From Tachypleus tridentatus (Eukaryota > Arthropoda > Merostomata > Xiphosura > Limulidae): 64,000 nucleotides of DNA. The position numbers and the translations under genes were made by a program. A model generated the notes under the pieces. The model made no database searches. It worked only from the letters and a program-made list of their open reading frames with translations, and was not told where the DNA came from. The DNA is taken from assembly GCF_004210375.1 (NCBI RefSeq), contig NC_134834.1:11703857-11767856 (forward strand), written 5' to 3'. Positions 52,010-64,000 of the stretch are shown here, in pieces (the first letter of the stretch is position 1; every line of letters begins with the position of its first letter).

Positions 52010-55000
52010 ATGGATAATAGTAACTGCTAGTCAACATATCATACTATTCAGTACATACCTAAATATACCATGGATAATAGTAACTGGTGGTCAACATATC
52101 ATACTATTCAGTACATACCTAAATATACCATGGATAACAGCAACTGGTAGTCAACATATCATACTATTCAGTACATACCTAAATATACCATGGATAACAG
52201 TAACTGGTGGTCAACATATCATACTATTCAGTACATACCTAAATATACCATGGATAATAGTAACTGGTGGTCAACATATCATATTATTCAGTACATACCT
52301 AAATATACCATGAATAACAGCAACTGGTAGTCAACATATCATACTATTCAGTACATACCTAAATATACCATGGATAACAGGAACTGGTGGTCAACATATC
52401 ATACTATTCAGTACATACCTAAATATACCATGGATAATAGTAACTGGTGGTCAACATATCATACTATTCAGTACATACCTAAATATATCATGGATAACAG
52501 TAACTGGTAGTCAACATATCATACTATTCAGTACATACCTAAATATACCATGAATAACAGTAACTGGTGGTCAACATATCATACTATTCAGTACATACCT
52601 AAATATACCATGGATAACAGTAACTGGTAGTCAGCATATCATACTATTCAGTACATACCTAAATATACAATGGATAATAGTAACTGGTGGTCAACATATC
52701 ATACTATTCAGTACATACCTAAATATACCATGGATAATAGTAACTGGTGGTCAACATATCATACTATTCAGTACATACCTAAATATACCATGGATAATAG
52801 TAACTGGTGGTCAACATATCATACTATTCAGTACATACCTAAATATACCATGGATAACAGTAACTGGTAGTCAGCATATCATACTATTCAGTACATACCT
52901 AAATATACAATGGATAATAGTAACTGGTGGTCAACATATCATACTATTCAGTACATACCTAAATATACCATGGATAATAGTAACTGGTGGTCAACATATC
53001 ATACTATTCAGTACATACCTAAATATACCATGGATAATAGTAACTGGTGGTCAACATATCACACTATACAGTACATACCTAAATATACCATGGATAACAG
53101 TAACTGGTGGTTAACATATCATACTATTCAGTACATACCTAAATATACCATGATAATAGTAACTGGTAGTCAACATATCATACTATTCAGTACATACGTA
53201 AATATACCATGGATAATAGTAACTGGTAGTCAACATATCATACTATTCAGTACATACCTAAATATACCATGGATAATAGTAACTGGTAGTCAACATATCA
53301 TACTATTCAGTACATACCTAAATATACCATGGATAACAGTAACTGGTGGTCAAAATATCATACTATTTAGTACATACCTAAATATACCATGGATAATAGT
53401 AACTGGTGGCCAACATATCATACTATTCAGTACATACCTAAATATACCATGGATAACAGCAACTGGTAGTCAACATATCATACTATTCAGTACATACCTA
53501 AATATACCATGGATAACAGAAACTGGTAGTCAACATATCATACTATTCAGTACATACCTAAATATACCATGGATAACAGAAACTGGTAGTCAACATATCA
53601 TACTATTCAGTACATACCTAAATATACCATGGATAATAGTAACTGGTGGTCAACATATCATACTATTCAGTACATACCTAAATACACCATGGATAATAGA
53701 AACTGGTGGTCAACATATCATACTATTCAGTACATACCTAAATATATCATGGATAACAGTAACTGGTAGTCAACATATCATACTATTCAGTACATACCTA
53801 AATATACCATGGATAATAGTAACTGGTGGTCAACATATCATACTATTCAGTACATACCTAAATATACCATGGATAACAGTAACTGGTGGTCAACATATCA
53901 TACTATTCAGTACATACCTAAATATACCATGGATAACAGTAACTGGTAGTCAACATATCGTACTATTCAGTACATACCTAAATATACCATGGATAACAGT
54001 AACTGGTGGTCAATATATCATACTATTCGGTACATACCTAAATATACCATGGATAACAGTAACTGGTGGTCAACATATCATACTATTCAGTACATACCTA
54101 AATATACCATGGATAACAGTAACTGGTAGTCAACATATCATACTATTCAGTACATACCTAAATATACAATGGATAACAGTAACTGGTGGTCAACATATCA
54201 TACTATTCAGTACATACCTAAATATACCATGGATAATAGTAACTGGTGGTCAACATATCATACTATTCAGTACATACCTAAATATACCATGAATAACAGC
54301 AACTGGTAGTCAACACATCATACTATTCAGTACATACCTAAATATACCATGGATAACAGCAACTGGTAGTCAACATATCATACTATTCAGTACATACCTA
54401 AATATACCATGGATAACAGAAACTGGTAGTCAGCATATCATACTATTCAGTACGTACCTAAATATACCATGGATAACAGTAACTGGTGGTCAGCATATCA
54501 TACTATTCAGTACATACCTAAATATACCATGGATAATAGTAACTGGTGGTCAACATATCATACTATTCAGTACATACCTAAATATACCATGGATAATAGT
54601 AACTGGTGATCAACATATCATACTATTCAGTACATACCTAAATATACCATGGATAATAGTAACTGGTGGTCAACATATCATACTATTCAGTACATACGTA
54701 AATATACCATGGATAATAGTAACTGGTAGTCAACATATCATACTATTCAGTACATACCTAAATATACCATGGATAATAGTAACTGGTAGTCAACATATCA
54801 TACTATTCAGTACATACCTAAATATATCATGGATAACAGTAACTGGTAGTCAACATATCATACTATTCAGTACATACCTAAATATACCATGGATAACAGC
54901 AACTGGTAGTCAACATATCATACTATTCAGTACATACCTAAATATACCATGGATAACAGTAACTGGTGGTCAGCATATCATACTATTCAGTACATACCTA

Positions 55001-58000
55001 AATATACCATGGATAACAGTAACTGGTGGTCAGCATATCATACTATTCAGTACATACCTAAATATACCATGGATAATAGTAACTGGTGGTCAACATATCA
55101 TACTATTCAGTACATACCTAAATATACCATGGATTATCGTAACTGGTGGTCAACATATCATACTATTCAGTACATACCTAAATATACCATGGATAATAGT
55201 AACTGGTGGTCAACATATCATACTATTCAGTACATACCTAAATATACCATGGATAATAGTAACTGGTGGTCAACATATCATACTATACAGTACATACCTA
55301 AATATACCATGGATAACAGTAACTGGTGGTCAACATATCATACTATTCAGTACATACCTAAATATACCATGATAATAGTAACTGGTAGTCAACATATCAT
55401 ACTATTCAGTACATACGTAAATATACCATGGATAATAGTAACTGGTAGTCAACGTATCATACTATTCAGTACATACCTAAATATACCATGGATAATAGTA
55501 ACTGGTGGTCAACATATCATACTATTCAGTACATACGTAAATATACCATGGATAACAGTAACTGGTAGTCAACATATCATACTATTCAGTACATACCTAA
55601 ATATACAATGGATAACAGTAACTGGTGGTCAACATATCATACTATTCAGTACATACCTAAATATACCATGGATAATAGTAACTGGTGGTCAACATATCAT
55701 ACTATTCAGTACATACCTAAATATACCATGAATAACAGCAACTGGTAGTCAACACATCATACTATTCAGTACATACCTAAATATACCATGGATAACAGCA
55801 ACTGGTAGTCAACATATCATACTATTCAGTACATACCTAAATATACCATGGATAACAGAAACTGGTAGTCAGCATATCATACTATTCAGTGCGTACCTAA
55901 ATATACCATGGATAACAGTAACTGGTGGTCAGCATATCATACTATTCAGTACATACCTAAATATACCATGGATAATAGTAACTGGTGGTCAACATATCAT
56001 ACTATTCAGTACATACCTAAATATACCATGGATAATAGTAACTGGTGATCAACATATCATACTATTCAGTACATACCTAAATATACCATGGATAATAGTA
56101 ACTGGTGGTCAACATATCATACTATTCAGTACATAATGTAAATATACCATGGATAATAGTAACTGGTAGTCAACATATCATACTATTCAGTACATACCTA
56201 AATATACCATGGATAATAGTAACTGGTAGTCAACATATCATACTATTCAGTACATACCTAAATATATCATGGATAACAGTAACTGGTAGTCAACATATCA
56301 TACTATTCAGTACATACCTAAATATACCATGGATAACAGCAACTGGTAGTCAACATATCATACTATTCAGTACATACCTAAATATACCATGGATAACAGT
56401 AACTGGTGGTCAGCATATCATACTATTCAGTACATACCTAAATATACCATGGATAACAGTAACTGGTGGTCAGCATATCATACTATTCAGTACATACCTA
56501 AATATACCATGGATAATAGTAACTGGTGGTCAACATATCATACTATTCAGTACATACCTAAATATACCATGGATTATCGTAACTGGTGGTCAACATATCA
56601 TACTATTCAGTACATACCTAAATATACCATGGATAATAGTAACTGGTGGTCAACATATCATACTATTCAGTACATACCTAAATATACCATGGATAATAGT
56701 AACTGGTGGTCAACATATCATACTATACAGTACATACCTAAATATACCATGGATAACAGTAACTGGTGGTCAACATATCATACTATTCAGTACATACCTA
56801 AATATACCATGATAATAGTAACTGGTAGTCAACATATCATACTATTCAGTACATACGTAAATATACCATGGATAATAGTAACTGGTAGTCAACATATCAT
56901 ACTATTCAGTACATACCTAAATATACCATGGATAATAGTAACTGGTGGTCAACATATCATACTATTCAGTACATACCTAAATATACCATGGATAACAGAA
57001 ACTGGTAGTCAACATATCATACTATTCAGTACATACCTAAATATACCATGGATAACAGAAACTGGTAGTCAACATATCATACTATTCAGTACATACCTAA
57101 ATATACCATGGATAATAGTAACTGGTGGTCAACATATCATACTATTCAGTACATACCTAAATATACCATGGATAACAGTAACTGGTGGTCAACATATCAT
57201 ACTATTCAGTACATACCTAAATATACCATGGATAATAGTAACTGGTGGTCAACATATCATACTATTCAGTACATACCTAAATATACCATGGATAACAGTA
57301 ACTGGTAGTCAACATATCATACTATTCAGTACATACCTAAATATACCATGGATAACAGTAACTGGTAGTCAACATATCATACTATTCAGTACATACCTAA
57401 ATATACCATGGATAACAGTAACTGGTAGTCAACATATCATACTATTCAGTACATACCTAAATATACCATGGATAACAGTAACTGGTAGTCAACATATCAT
57501 ACTATTCAGTACATACCTAAATATACCATGGATAATAGTAACTGGTGGTCAACATATCATACTATTCAGTACATACCTAAATATACCATGGATAACAGTA
57601 ACTGGTGGTCAACATATCATACTATTCAGTACATACCTAAATATACCATGGATAACAGCAACTGGTAGTAAACATATCATACTATTCAGTACATACCTAA
57701 ATATACCATGGATAATAGTAACTGGTGGTCAACATATACTATTCAGTACATAACTAAATATACCATGGATAACAGTAACTGGTGGTCAACATATCATACT
57801 ATTCAGTACATACCTAAATATACCATGGATAACAGAAACTGGTAGTCAACATATCATACTATTCAGTACATACCTAAATATACCATGGATAATAGTAACT
57901 GGTGGTCAACATATCATACTATTCAGTACATACCTAAATATACCATGGATAACAGTAACTGGTGGTCAACATATCATACTATTCAGTACATACCTAAATA

Positions 58001-58473
58001 TACCATGGATAATAGTAACTGGTGGTCAACATATCATACTATTCAGTACATACCTAAATATACCATGGATAACAGCAACTGGTAGTCAACATATCATACT
58101 ATTCAGTACATACCTAAATATACCATGGATAACAGAAACTGGTGGTCAACATATCATACTATTCAGTACATACCTAAATATACCATGGATAACAGGAACT
58201 GGTAGTCAACATATCATACTATTCAGTACATACCTAAATATACCATGGATAATAGTAACTGGTGGTCAACATATCATACTATTCAGTACATACCTAAATA
58301 TACCATAGATAACAGTAACTGGTAGTCAACATATCATACTATTCAGTACATACCTAAATATACCATGGATAATAGTAACTGGAGGTCAACATATCATACT
58401 ATTCAGTACATATCTAAATATACCATGGATAACAGCAACTGGTAGTCAACATATCATACTATTCAGTACATAC
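52010..58473. repeat. 60-bp minisatellite, about 108 copies, with higher-order structure
   Basis: Unit: AAATATACCATGGATAATAG, TAACTGGTGGTCAACATATC, ATACTATTCAGTACATACCT. Because 60 is a multiple of 3, long open frames appear; they are not genes. A 24-unit (1440 bp) block is duplicated: markers at 54289 and 55729 (ATGAATAACAGC, AACACATC) and a 1-nt deletion at 55368 and 56808 recur at exactly 1440 bp. On the gene's strand each unit contains AGGTATGTAC, a donor-like sequence. Confidence 0.97.
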
Positions 58474-58535
58474 TGAAGCTGGCAGCTGTTTCTAAACATG
58501 ACAGTGAAAACTAAACAAGCTCCTTCATTGAATCA
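58474..58535 (-). other. Candidate 5'UTR exon end of betaglycan
   Basis: On the minus strand, unique sequence GCTGCCAGCTTCA is followed at 58473 by GTATGTACTGAATAG, a good splice donor that is also the first base of the 60-bp array. Together with the acceptor at 51614 this would place the whole array inside a 5'UTR intron of about 6.9 kb. The start of this exon (promoter or acceptor) cannot be fixed. Confidence 0.35.
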
Positions 58536-58797
58536 TATTAAAAAGTAGATAAAATATTTACCTATGCTCATAAAAAATGTGTATATTACAGCTGTTTTAT
58601 AACATTAAACCTTCACCACAAATGTTATATCATTTTCTGGACATGCAAATTAAGAAGTCGCTTTTATCACTGAAAGTACAGATTTGTACGGTTAGTTTGA
58701 TCAAACCACAATCTTCTAAAAGCAAAAACCTACATTTACTACATTTAATGACAAACACATTTAAGCCTAACAAATATCTAATACACACTACTCTTTA

Positions 58798-59636
58798 ATG
58801 AAGCCTAAAAGTTACCCTAAACACCTCAACATGTTAAGTGAAGCCCAAAAGTTATCCTAAACCTACATCTTAACATCTTAGTAAAGCCTAAAAGTTATCC
58901 TGAACATACATCATTTTAATGAAGCCCAAAAGCTATCCTGAACATACATCATTTTAATGAAGCCCAAAAGTTATCCTGAACATACATCATTTTAATGAAG
59001 CCCAAAAGCTATCCTGAACATACATCATTTTAATGAAGCCCAAAGCTATCCTGAACATACATCATTTTAATGAAGCCCAAAAGTTATCCTGAACATACAT
59101 CATTTTAATGAAGCCCAAAGTTATCCTGAACATACATCATTTTAATGAAGCCCAAAAGTTATCCTGAACATACATCATTTTAATGAAGCCCAAAAGCTAT
59201 CCTGAACATACATCATTTTAATGAAGCCCAAAAGCTATCCTGAACATACATCATTTTAATGAAGCCCAAAAGTTATCCTGAACATACATCATTTTAATGA
59301 AGCCCAAAAGCTATCCTGAACATACATCATTTTAATGAAGCCCAAAAGCTATCCTGAACATACATCATTTTAAAGAAGCCCAAAAGTTATCCTGAACATA
59401 CATCATTTTAATGAAGCCCAAAAGTTATCCTGAACATACATCATTTTAATGAAGCCCAAAAGTTATCCTGAACATACATCATTTTAATGAAGCCCAAAAG
59501 TTATCCTGAACATACATCATTTTAATGAAGCCCAAAAGTTATCCTGAACATACATCATTTTAATGAAGCCCAAAAGCTATCCTGAACATACATCATTTTA
59601 ATGAAGCCCAAAAGCTATCCTGAACATACATCAGAA
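58798..59636. repeat. 38-bp minisatellite, about 22 copies
   Basis: Unit: GAAGCCCAAAAGTTATCCTG + AACATACATCATTTTAAT; only GTTATCC/GCTATCC and single-A changes vary. The left edge (58798-58900) is diverged. Confidence 0.96.
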
Positions 59637-59639
59637 TTC

Positions 59640-60480
59640 TAAATAAAGTCCAAAAGTAAAACAACGTGCATAATTTTAATATTTAAGTGATGAAGTGAAA
59701 TATTTGTAGGTATTATAACTACAAGTGGTTTCATAACAAGAATGAACCACTTTAGTCCTTCATAGCTACCCTTGTAATCCATCCTCAGGAGAACATATAA
59801 TGTAAACCAAGCATCAATTTTCCTCTTCAATGCTTTTTAAGTAACAGCTTCTACAACTTACAACAACACCTTTTGTCTGTAAAACAATCACCCTGTTAGA
59901 AAACAAAAATTACAATAGCTACATTGTGCCTAACCCATCTTCTCAAAGTCCAAAAGTAATAATAAAACATGATTACATCTGTACCTGAAGCTGTTAAAAC
60001 ACAAGCAGTGAAGACTAATTTGGGTTTTTATATCCTTCTGATACGGACACTGTACCATCTTTAATCTGAGAGTCAATCGTAACGTACAGAAATGCTGCAC
60101 GTGTGTCTAAAGTAAGCATTAAAAGAATGCATTCCTAGAAACTTTGAAATTGTGACTGGTTTCACCTTCTTTCATCCTATTTCTGTCACTAAATGCATTT
60201 TCCGGTTTCCAAATCCACCCACCACCACATACTCCAAACTTGGTTAAAAGTGAGAAAGTGACAAGCAAACGAGATGAAACATTTTTTTGGCTGAAAATAA
60301 CATTCAGGATGTATGGTACATGTCCCTTCTGTACCCCTGTCCATGACTACCACAGTAGTATGTTTTATTCTTATTACAGAAGATATTTCTGATGTATAAA
60401 TAAATTTACTAAATTATATGGTTAAAAAAGCAATATTACCTGTGATGGAAACTGTGGACTTATCCCAAAATCATTTCAAA
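59640..60480. other. Unassigned sequence between arrays
   Basis: AT-rich, no repeat family or gene recognised. Confidence 0.4.
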
Positions 60481-60482
60481 CA

Positions 60483-61095
60483 ATGTTAGCTGAAAATCTG
60501 ATAACAGCAAATACAGTGTCACAGATGAAAAATCTGATAACAACAAATACAGTGTCACAAATGAAAAATCTGATAACAGCAAATACAGTGTCACAGATGA
60601 AAAATCTGATAACAACAAATACAGTGTCACAGATGAAAAATCTGATAACAACAAATACAGTGTCACAAATTAAAAATCTGATAACAGCAAATACAGTGTC
60701 ACAGAAGAAAAATCTGATAACAGCAAATACAGTGTCGCAGATGAAACATCTGATACCAATGAATACAGTGTCACAGATGAAAAATCTGATAACAACAAAT
60801 AGAGTGTCACAGATGAAAAATCTGATAACAAATAGTGTCACAAATGAAAAATCTGATAACAGCAAATACAGTGTCACAGATGAAAAATCTGATAACAACA
60901 AATACAGTGTCACAGATGAAAAATCTGATAACAACAAATACAGTGTCACAAATGAAAAATCTGATAACAGCAAATACAGTGTCACAGAAGAAAAATCTGA
61001 TAACAGCAAATACAGTGTCGCAGATGAAACATCTGATACCAATGAATACAGTGTCACAGATGAAAAATCTGATAACAACAAATACAGTGTCTTCA
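60483..61095. repeat. 36-bp minisatellite, 17 copies, with a block duplication
   Basis: Unit: AAATACAGTGTCACAGATG + AAAAATCTGATAACAAC. The unit is a multiple of 3, so both strands are open (TVSQMKNLITAN / SSVTLYLLLSDF). The series AGAAG, TCGCAGATG, ATACCAATG at 60700-60770 recurs at 60985-61055, so a block of about 8 units was duplicated. Confidence 0.95.
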
Positions 61096-61451
61096 TGCCT
61101 TAGAACAAATATAAATTATTAATACCAATTAAAAATTAAATATTTTCCTGAAAATCATAATTTTCATTTCTTGTTTTGTAAACAACTTTACTATTAGTCT
61201 GCAAGTTCACTGAAGCATTAGACCAAGTAACAAAAATGACTGGATTTACTCTGAAACTTTTTTATAATGGAGGATAATGGTACTCAGTAGGAGATAATGG
61301 TACTCAGTAGGAGACACTCTTTATAAAATCCTACCTTTTATTACTTAGCAATGCTAAGCAAGAAATATGTCTATTTCAATCTGCCAATATTTTTATTCTA
61401 AAATGATAAGATAAACTGTATTACAGAATTCCAGGTCACCTGTTAGAAACT

Positions 61452-61560
61452 TTGTTAGTAAGCACAAAGGGCTATCTTTGTTATTCTCACTATGGGTATT
61501 GAAACCCAGTTTCTAACAGTGTGAGTCCACAAACATTGCACTGTGCCACTGGAGGTGCAA
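61452..61560 (-). mobile_element. SINE family B
   Basis: AGTAAGCACAAAGGGCTATC, CACTATGGGTATTGAAACCC, GTGCCACTGGAGG. Confidence 0.7.
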
Positions 61561-61619
61561 CTTGATTTGTTCATTGGTTGTAGTGTTGCACTGTCAATCA
61601 CTGATTGACTGTCAAACAA

Positions 61620-62424
61620 TAGTTCCAGTGAATTATGTAGCTCTGATAAACTGCCACACAGAAGATTAGCTGTAAAAATCACACTGGTATAGGTTAGAGA
61701 AAGACTATTTAATTGGATAATAGGATAGTTCCAGTGAATTATGTAGCTCTGATAAACTACCACACAGAAGATTAGCTGTAAAACTCACACTGGTATAGGT
61801 TAGAGAAAGACTATTTAATTGGATAATAGGATAGTTCCAGTGAATTATGTAGCTCTGATAAACTACCACACAGAAGATTAGCTGTAAAAATCACACTGGT
61901 ATAGGTTAGAGAAAGACTATTTAATTGGATAATAGGATAGTTCCAGTGAATTATGTAGCTCTGATAAACTACCACAGAAGATTAGCTGTAAAAAATCACA
62001 CTGGTATAGGTTAGAGAAAGACTATTTAATTGGATAATAGGATAGTTCCAGTGAATTATGTAGCTCTGATAAACTGCCACACAGAAGATTAGCTGTAAAA
62101 ATCACACTGGTATAGGTTAGAGAAAGACTATTTAATTGGATAATAGGATAGTTCCAGTGAATTATGTAGCTCTGATAAACTACCACACAGAAGATTAGCT
62201 GTAAAAATCACACTGGTATAGGTTAGAGAAAGACTATTTAATTGGATAATAGGATAGTTCCAGTGAATTATGTAGCTCTGATAAACTACCACACAGAAGA
62301 TTAGCTGTAAAACTCACACTGGTATAGGTTAGAGAAAGACTATTTAATTGGATAATAGGATAGTTCCAGTGAATTATGTAGCTCTGATAAACTGCCACAC
62401 AGAAGATTAGCTGTAAAAATCACT
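61620..62424. repeat. 106-bp tandem repeat, about 8 copies
   Basis: Unit: TAGTTCCAGTGAATTATGTA, CTCTGATAAACTACCACACA, CACTGGTATAGGTTAGAG, TTAATTGGATAATAGGA. Nearly identical copies; CTACC/CTGCC and AAAAAT/AAACT mark subtypes. Confidence 0.95.
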
Positions 62425-62522
62425 GAGATCTCACAAACTGACTTGGAGCCATTTGTTAGCTGGCCAGATAATACTGAGATCTTACAAACTGTCTTGGAGC
62501 CATTTGTAAGCTGGCCAGATAT
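62420..62522. repeat. Two-copy tandem repeat, about 50 bp
   Basis: ACTGAGATCTCACAAACTG and GGAGCCATTTGTTAGCTGGC occur twice in a row. Confidence 0.85.
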
Positions 62523-62699
62523 TTGGCAAATTATTTTTCTTTATAATAAATGGAGGATAGTGCACTTAAGTTGTTAAAATGAGGATTCTCTTTATTATAT
62601 ATGGAAACTTAGTTAACAGTAAGGCTGGAGAGAGAACCAGTAATGCTGTTGTTAGAATTTCAGGATGTATTTATAAGCATACGGACTACAAGTGAAAAA

Positions 62700-63130
62700 C
62701 AAGTAATCATGAAAATCACCTATTATGAATCACTTAGAATGCTGTGTACTGGTTTGTTCTCCTTAGAGTAAGAAATAATACAGACTTATTGGAAAGAGTT
62801 CAAAAAAGGACAATTTTGAGAATTGAAGGGTTATCTCACAAGACAGGTTATGATTTAATATGTTCTCCTAGGAGAAGATGGGTAAGAGATGATCTTATTC
62901 AAGTTTACAAGACTATCTCGACAACTAATAAAATAAAAAATCTCAGATTTATTTTTGTAATATTCTGATAACAATAATGACCACAGGACAGAAGTTTCAG
63001 ATTTGGAAAAAAAAAAGACATGCAAGCTAAATTAATTAATCAAATGAGTTACCACAGGTAGTAGTAAAGGCTAGCACTTTAAGGGATTTTAAAACGAAAA
63101 TTATCTATTTTAAACATTTACCTTCCATAT
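62700..63130 (+). mobile_element. Non-LTR retrotransposon, 3' end of reverse transcriptase frame
   Basis: The frame 62744-62968 reads NNTDLLERVQKRTILRIEGL then RRRWVRDDLIQVYKTIS, the thumb/C-terminal pattern (LE-VQ-RA---, RR-RGDLI-VYK) of CR1/jockey-type ORF2 proteins. Further on, NELPQVVVKASTLRDFKTKI matches the W-N-LP-EVV-A-S---FK end of these proteins. It is broken by stops and 5'-truncated. Confidence 0.78.
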
Positions 63131-63276
63131 GGGTGTGAAAGGACAGCCGTAAAGGGCCTATATGGTCCCTTAAATGAAACCAATTTACTTATGGTTTACT
63201 CAGGGTCAGATTTTAGGGCAAAGGTCAAGTGGATATAGTTGCTCTGCACTCTCCCAAGTGAAAGAAAAAATTACAC

Positions 63277-63460
63277 AATGTAACACAAATAACACTATGT
63301 AACACAAGTAACACTATGAAACACAAATAACACTATGAAACAAATTACACAATGTAACACAAATAACACTATGTAACACAAATTACACAATGTAACACAA
63401 ATAACACTATGTAACACAAATAACACTATGTAACACAAATAACACTATGTAACACAAATT
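63277..63460. repeat. 19-bp tandem repeat, about 10 copies
   Basis: AACACTATGTAACACAAAT with TTACACAATG variants. Confidence 0.9.
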
Positions 63461-64000
63461 TTGTTCCTGGATAGTATGTGTTATTTGCTTATGTTGTAAA
63501 AGTACAGAAAATGGCCATTATTCCCTTCAAACTTTGGTTTTGTGACCTGGATAATGAAATTTAGAAATTAACCTATTTTCTAGGTAAAAAGGGACAAATT
63601 TGTACATTTTCATTTACATAAGGTCTGAATAAAACAACATATGGATCAAGATTTACATGTATTTATATTAAAGTTGTACAAAAATGTTTAGAAGTGAGTA
63701 GTCTTTCGAAATTAGCGACTGTAATGTAAACACTTTCACGTATCAGCCCCCAAATATAATCTCCCATCATGTTTTCGTTATACGTTCCCAGGTCACAAAA
63801 GCAAAGTTTGAAGAGAAAAATAGGTCTTTCCATTTACTTTAGGCTTAAGTAATTGGTAAATAACACTTTCTGTCCAGGAACAAGAAACAGTAAACATTTT
63901 GTTACATTGCGTAATCAAAGCTGGATGATCCATTGAAAATACATGTATATTTACAACTGTGTCTCAATGACAACAGTGATTTTTAATTTCATTTAAACTT
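63461..64000. other. Right end of window, nothing recognised
   Basis: AT-rich sequence without repeats or gene signals. Confidence 0.4.

Noticed and set aside
52670-58085. Long open frames in the 60-bp array (up to 460 codons)
   Set aside because: The unit is 60 nt, so frames without a stop in the unit stay open through the array. The frame jumps at 1-nt indels, and no start, splice or domain evidence supports a protein.
60476-61122. 206-codon frames on both strands
   Set aside because: Product of the 36-bp array.

Overview
The window looks like part of a large, AT-rich arthropod genome, most likely a horseshoe crab or another chelicerate. That assignment is an inference from the tRNA-headed SINE family scattered through it, a mariner, hAT-type MITEs and an intron-rich gene; no rRNA or mitochondrial marker is present. 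There are no bacterial operons. About 35% of the window (roughly 22 kb by adding up the arrays) is minisatellite DNA in at least 16 arrays.

Only one protein-coding gene is convincing. It lies on the minus strand, from a signal-peptide exon at 51480 down to a stop codon at 4297, and encodes a betaglycan (TGF-beta receptor type III) orthologue. I assembled 17 coding exons with GT-AG borders. All splice phases agree and the total is 2721 nt, or 906 codons plus stop. The predicted protein has a signal peptide, a Cys-containing N-terminus, an orphan domain with two or three related segments, a Ser/Gly linker, a ZP-N half, an acidic Ser-Gly linker (likely glycosaminoglycan site), a ZP-C half, a transmembrane helix and a short Ser/Thr/His-rich tail. 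Such proteins present TGF-beta-family ligands to the signalling receptors at the cell surface.

Layout: 1-3.2 kb, two related 41-42 bp arrays 3' of the gene; 4.3-17.9 kb, exons 17 to 6; 17.2-20.2 kb, exon 6 with a minisatellite on each side; 20.7-36.0 kb, exons 5 to 2 with arrays (including a 3.3 kb 38-bp array), SINEs and a foldback element with a hammerhead-ribozyme core; 36-51.4 kb, intron 1 with SINEs, an internally deleted mariner, a hAT MITE and an LTR-retrotransposon relic; 51.4-51.6 kb, the signal-peptide exon; 52.0-58.5 kb, a 6.5 kb 60-bp array in the presumed 5'UTR intron; 58.8-64 kb, more arrays and a non-LTR retrotransposon tail.

The most unusual pattern is that several arrays start exactly at, or contain copies of, betaglycan splice sites. 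The 42-bp array upstream of exon 6 repeats that exon's acceptor and first ~25 nt about 53 times, in frame. The 32-bp array downstream repeats its donor about 17 times. The 60-bp array starts at a donor-like GTATGT and repeats it about 108 times. This suggests that replication slippage or duplication at exon borders seeds minisatellites in this gene, with possible effects on splice-site choice.
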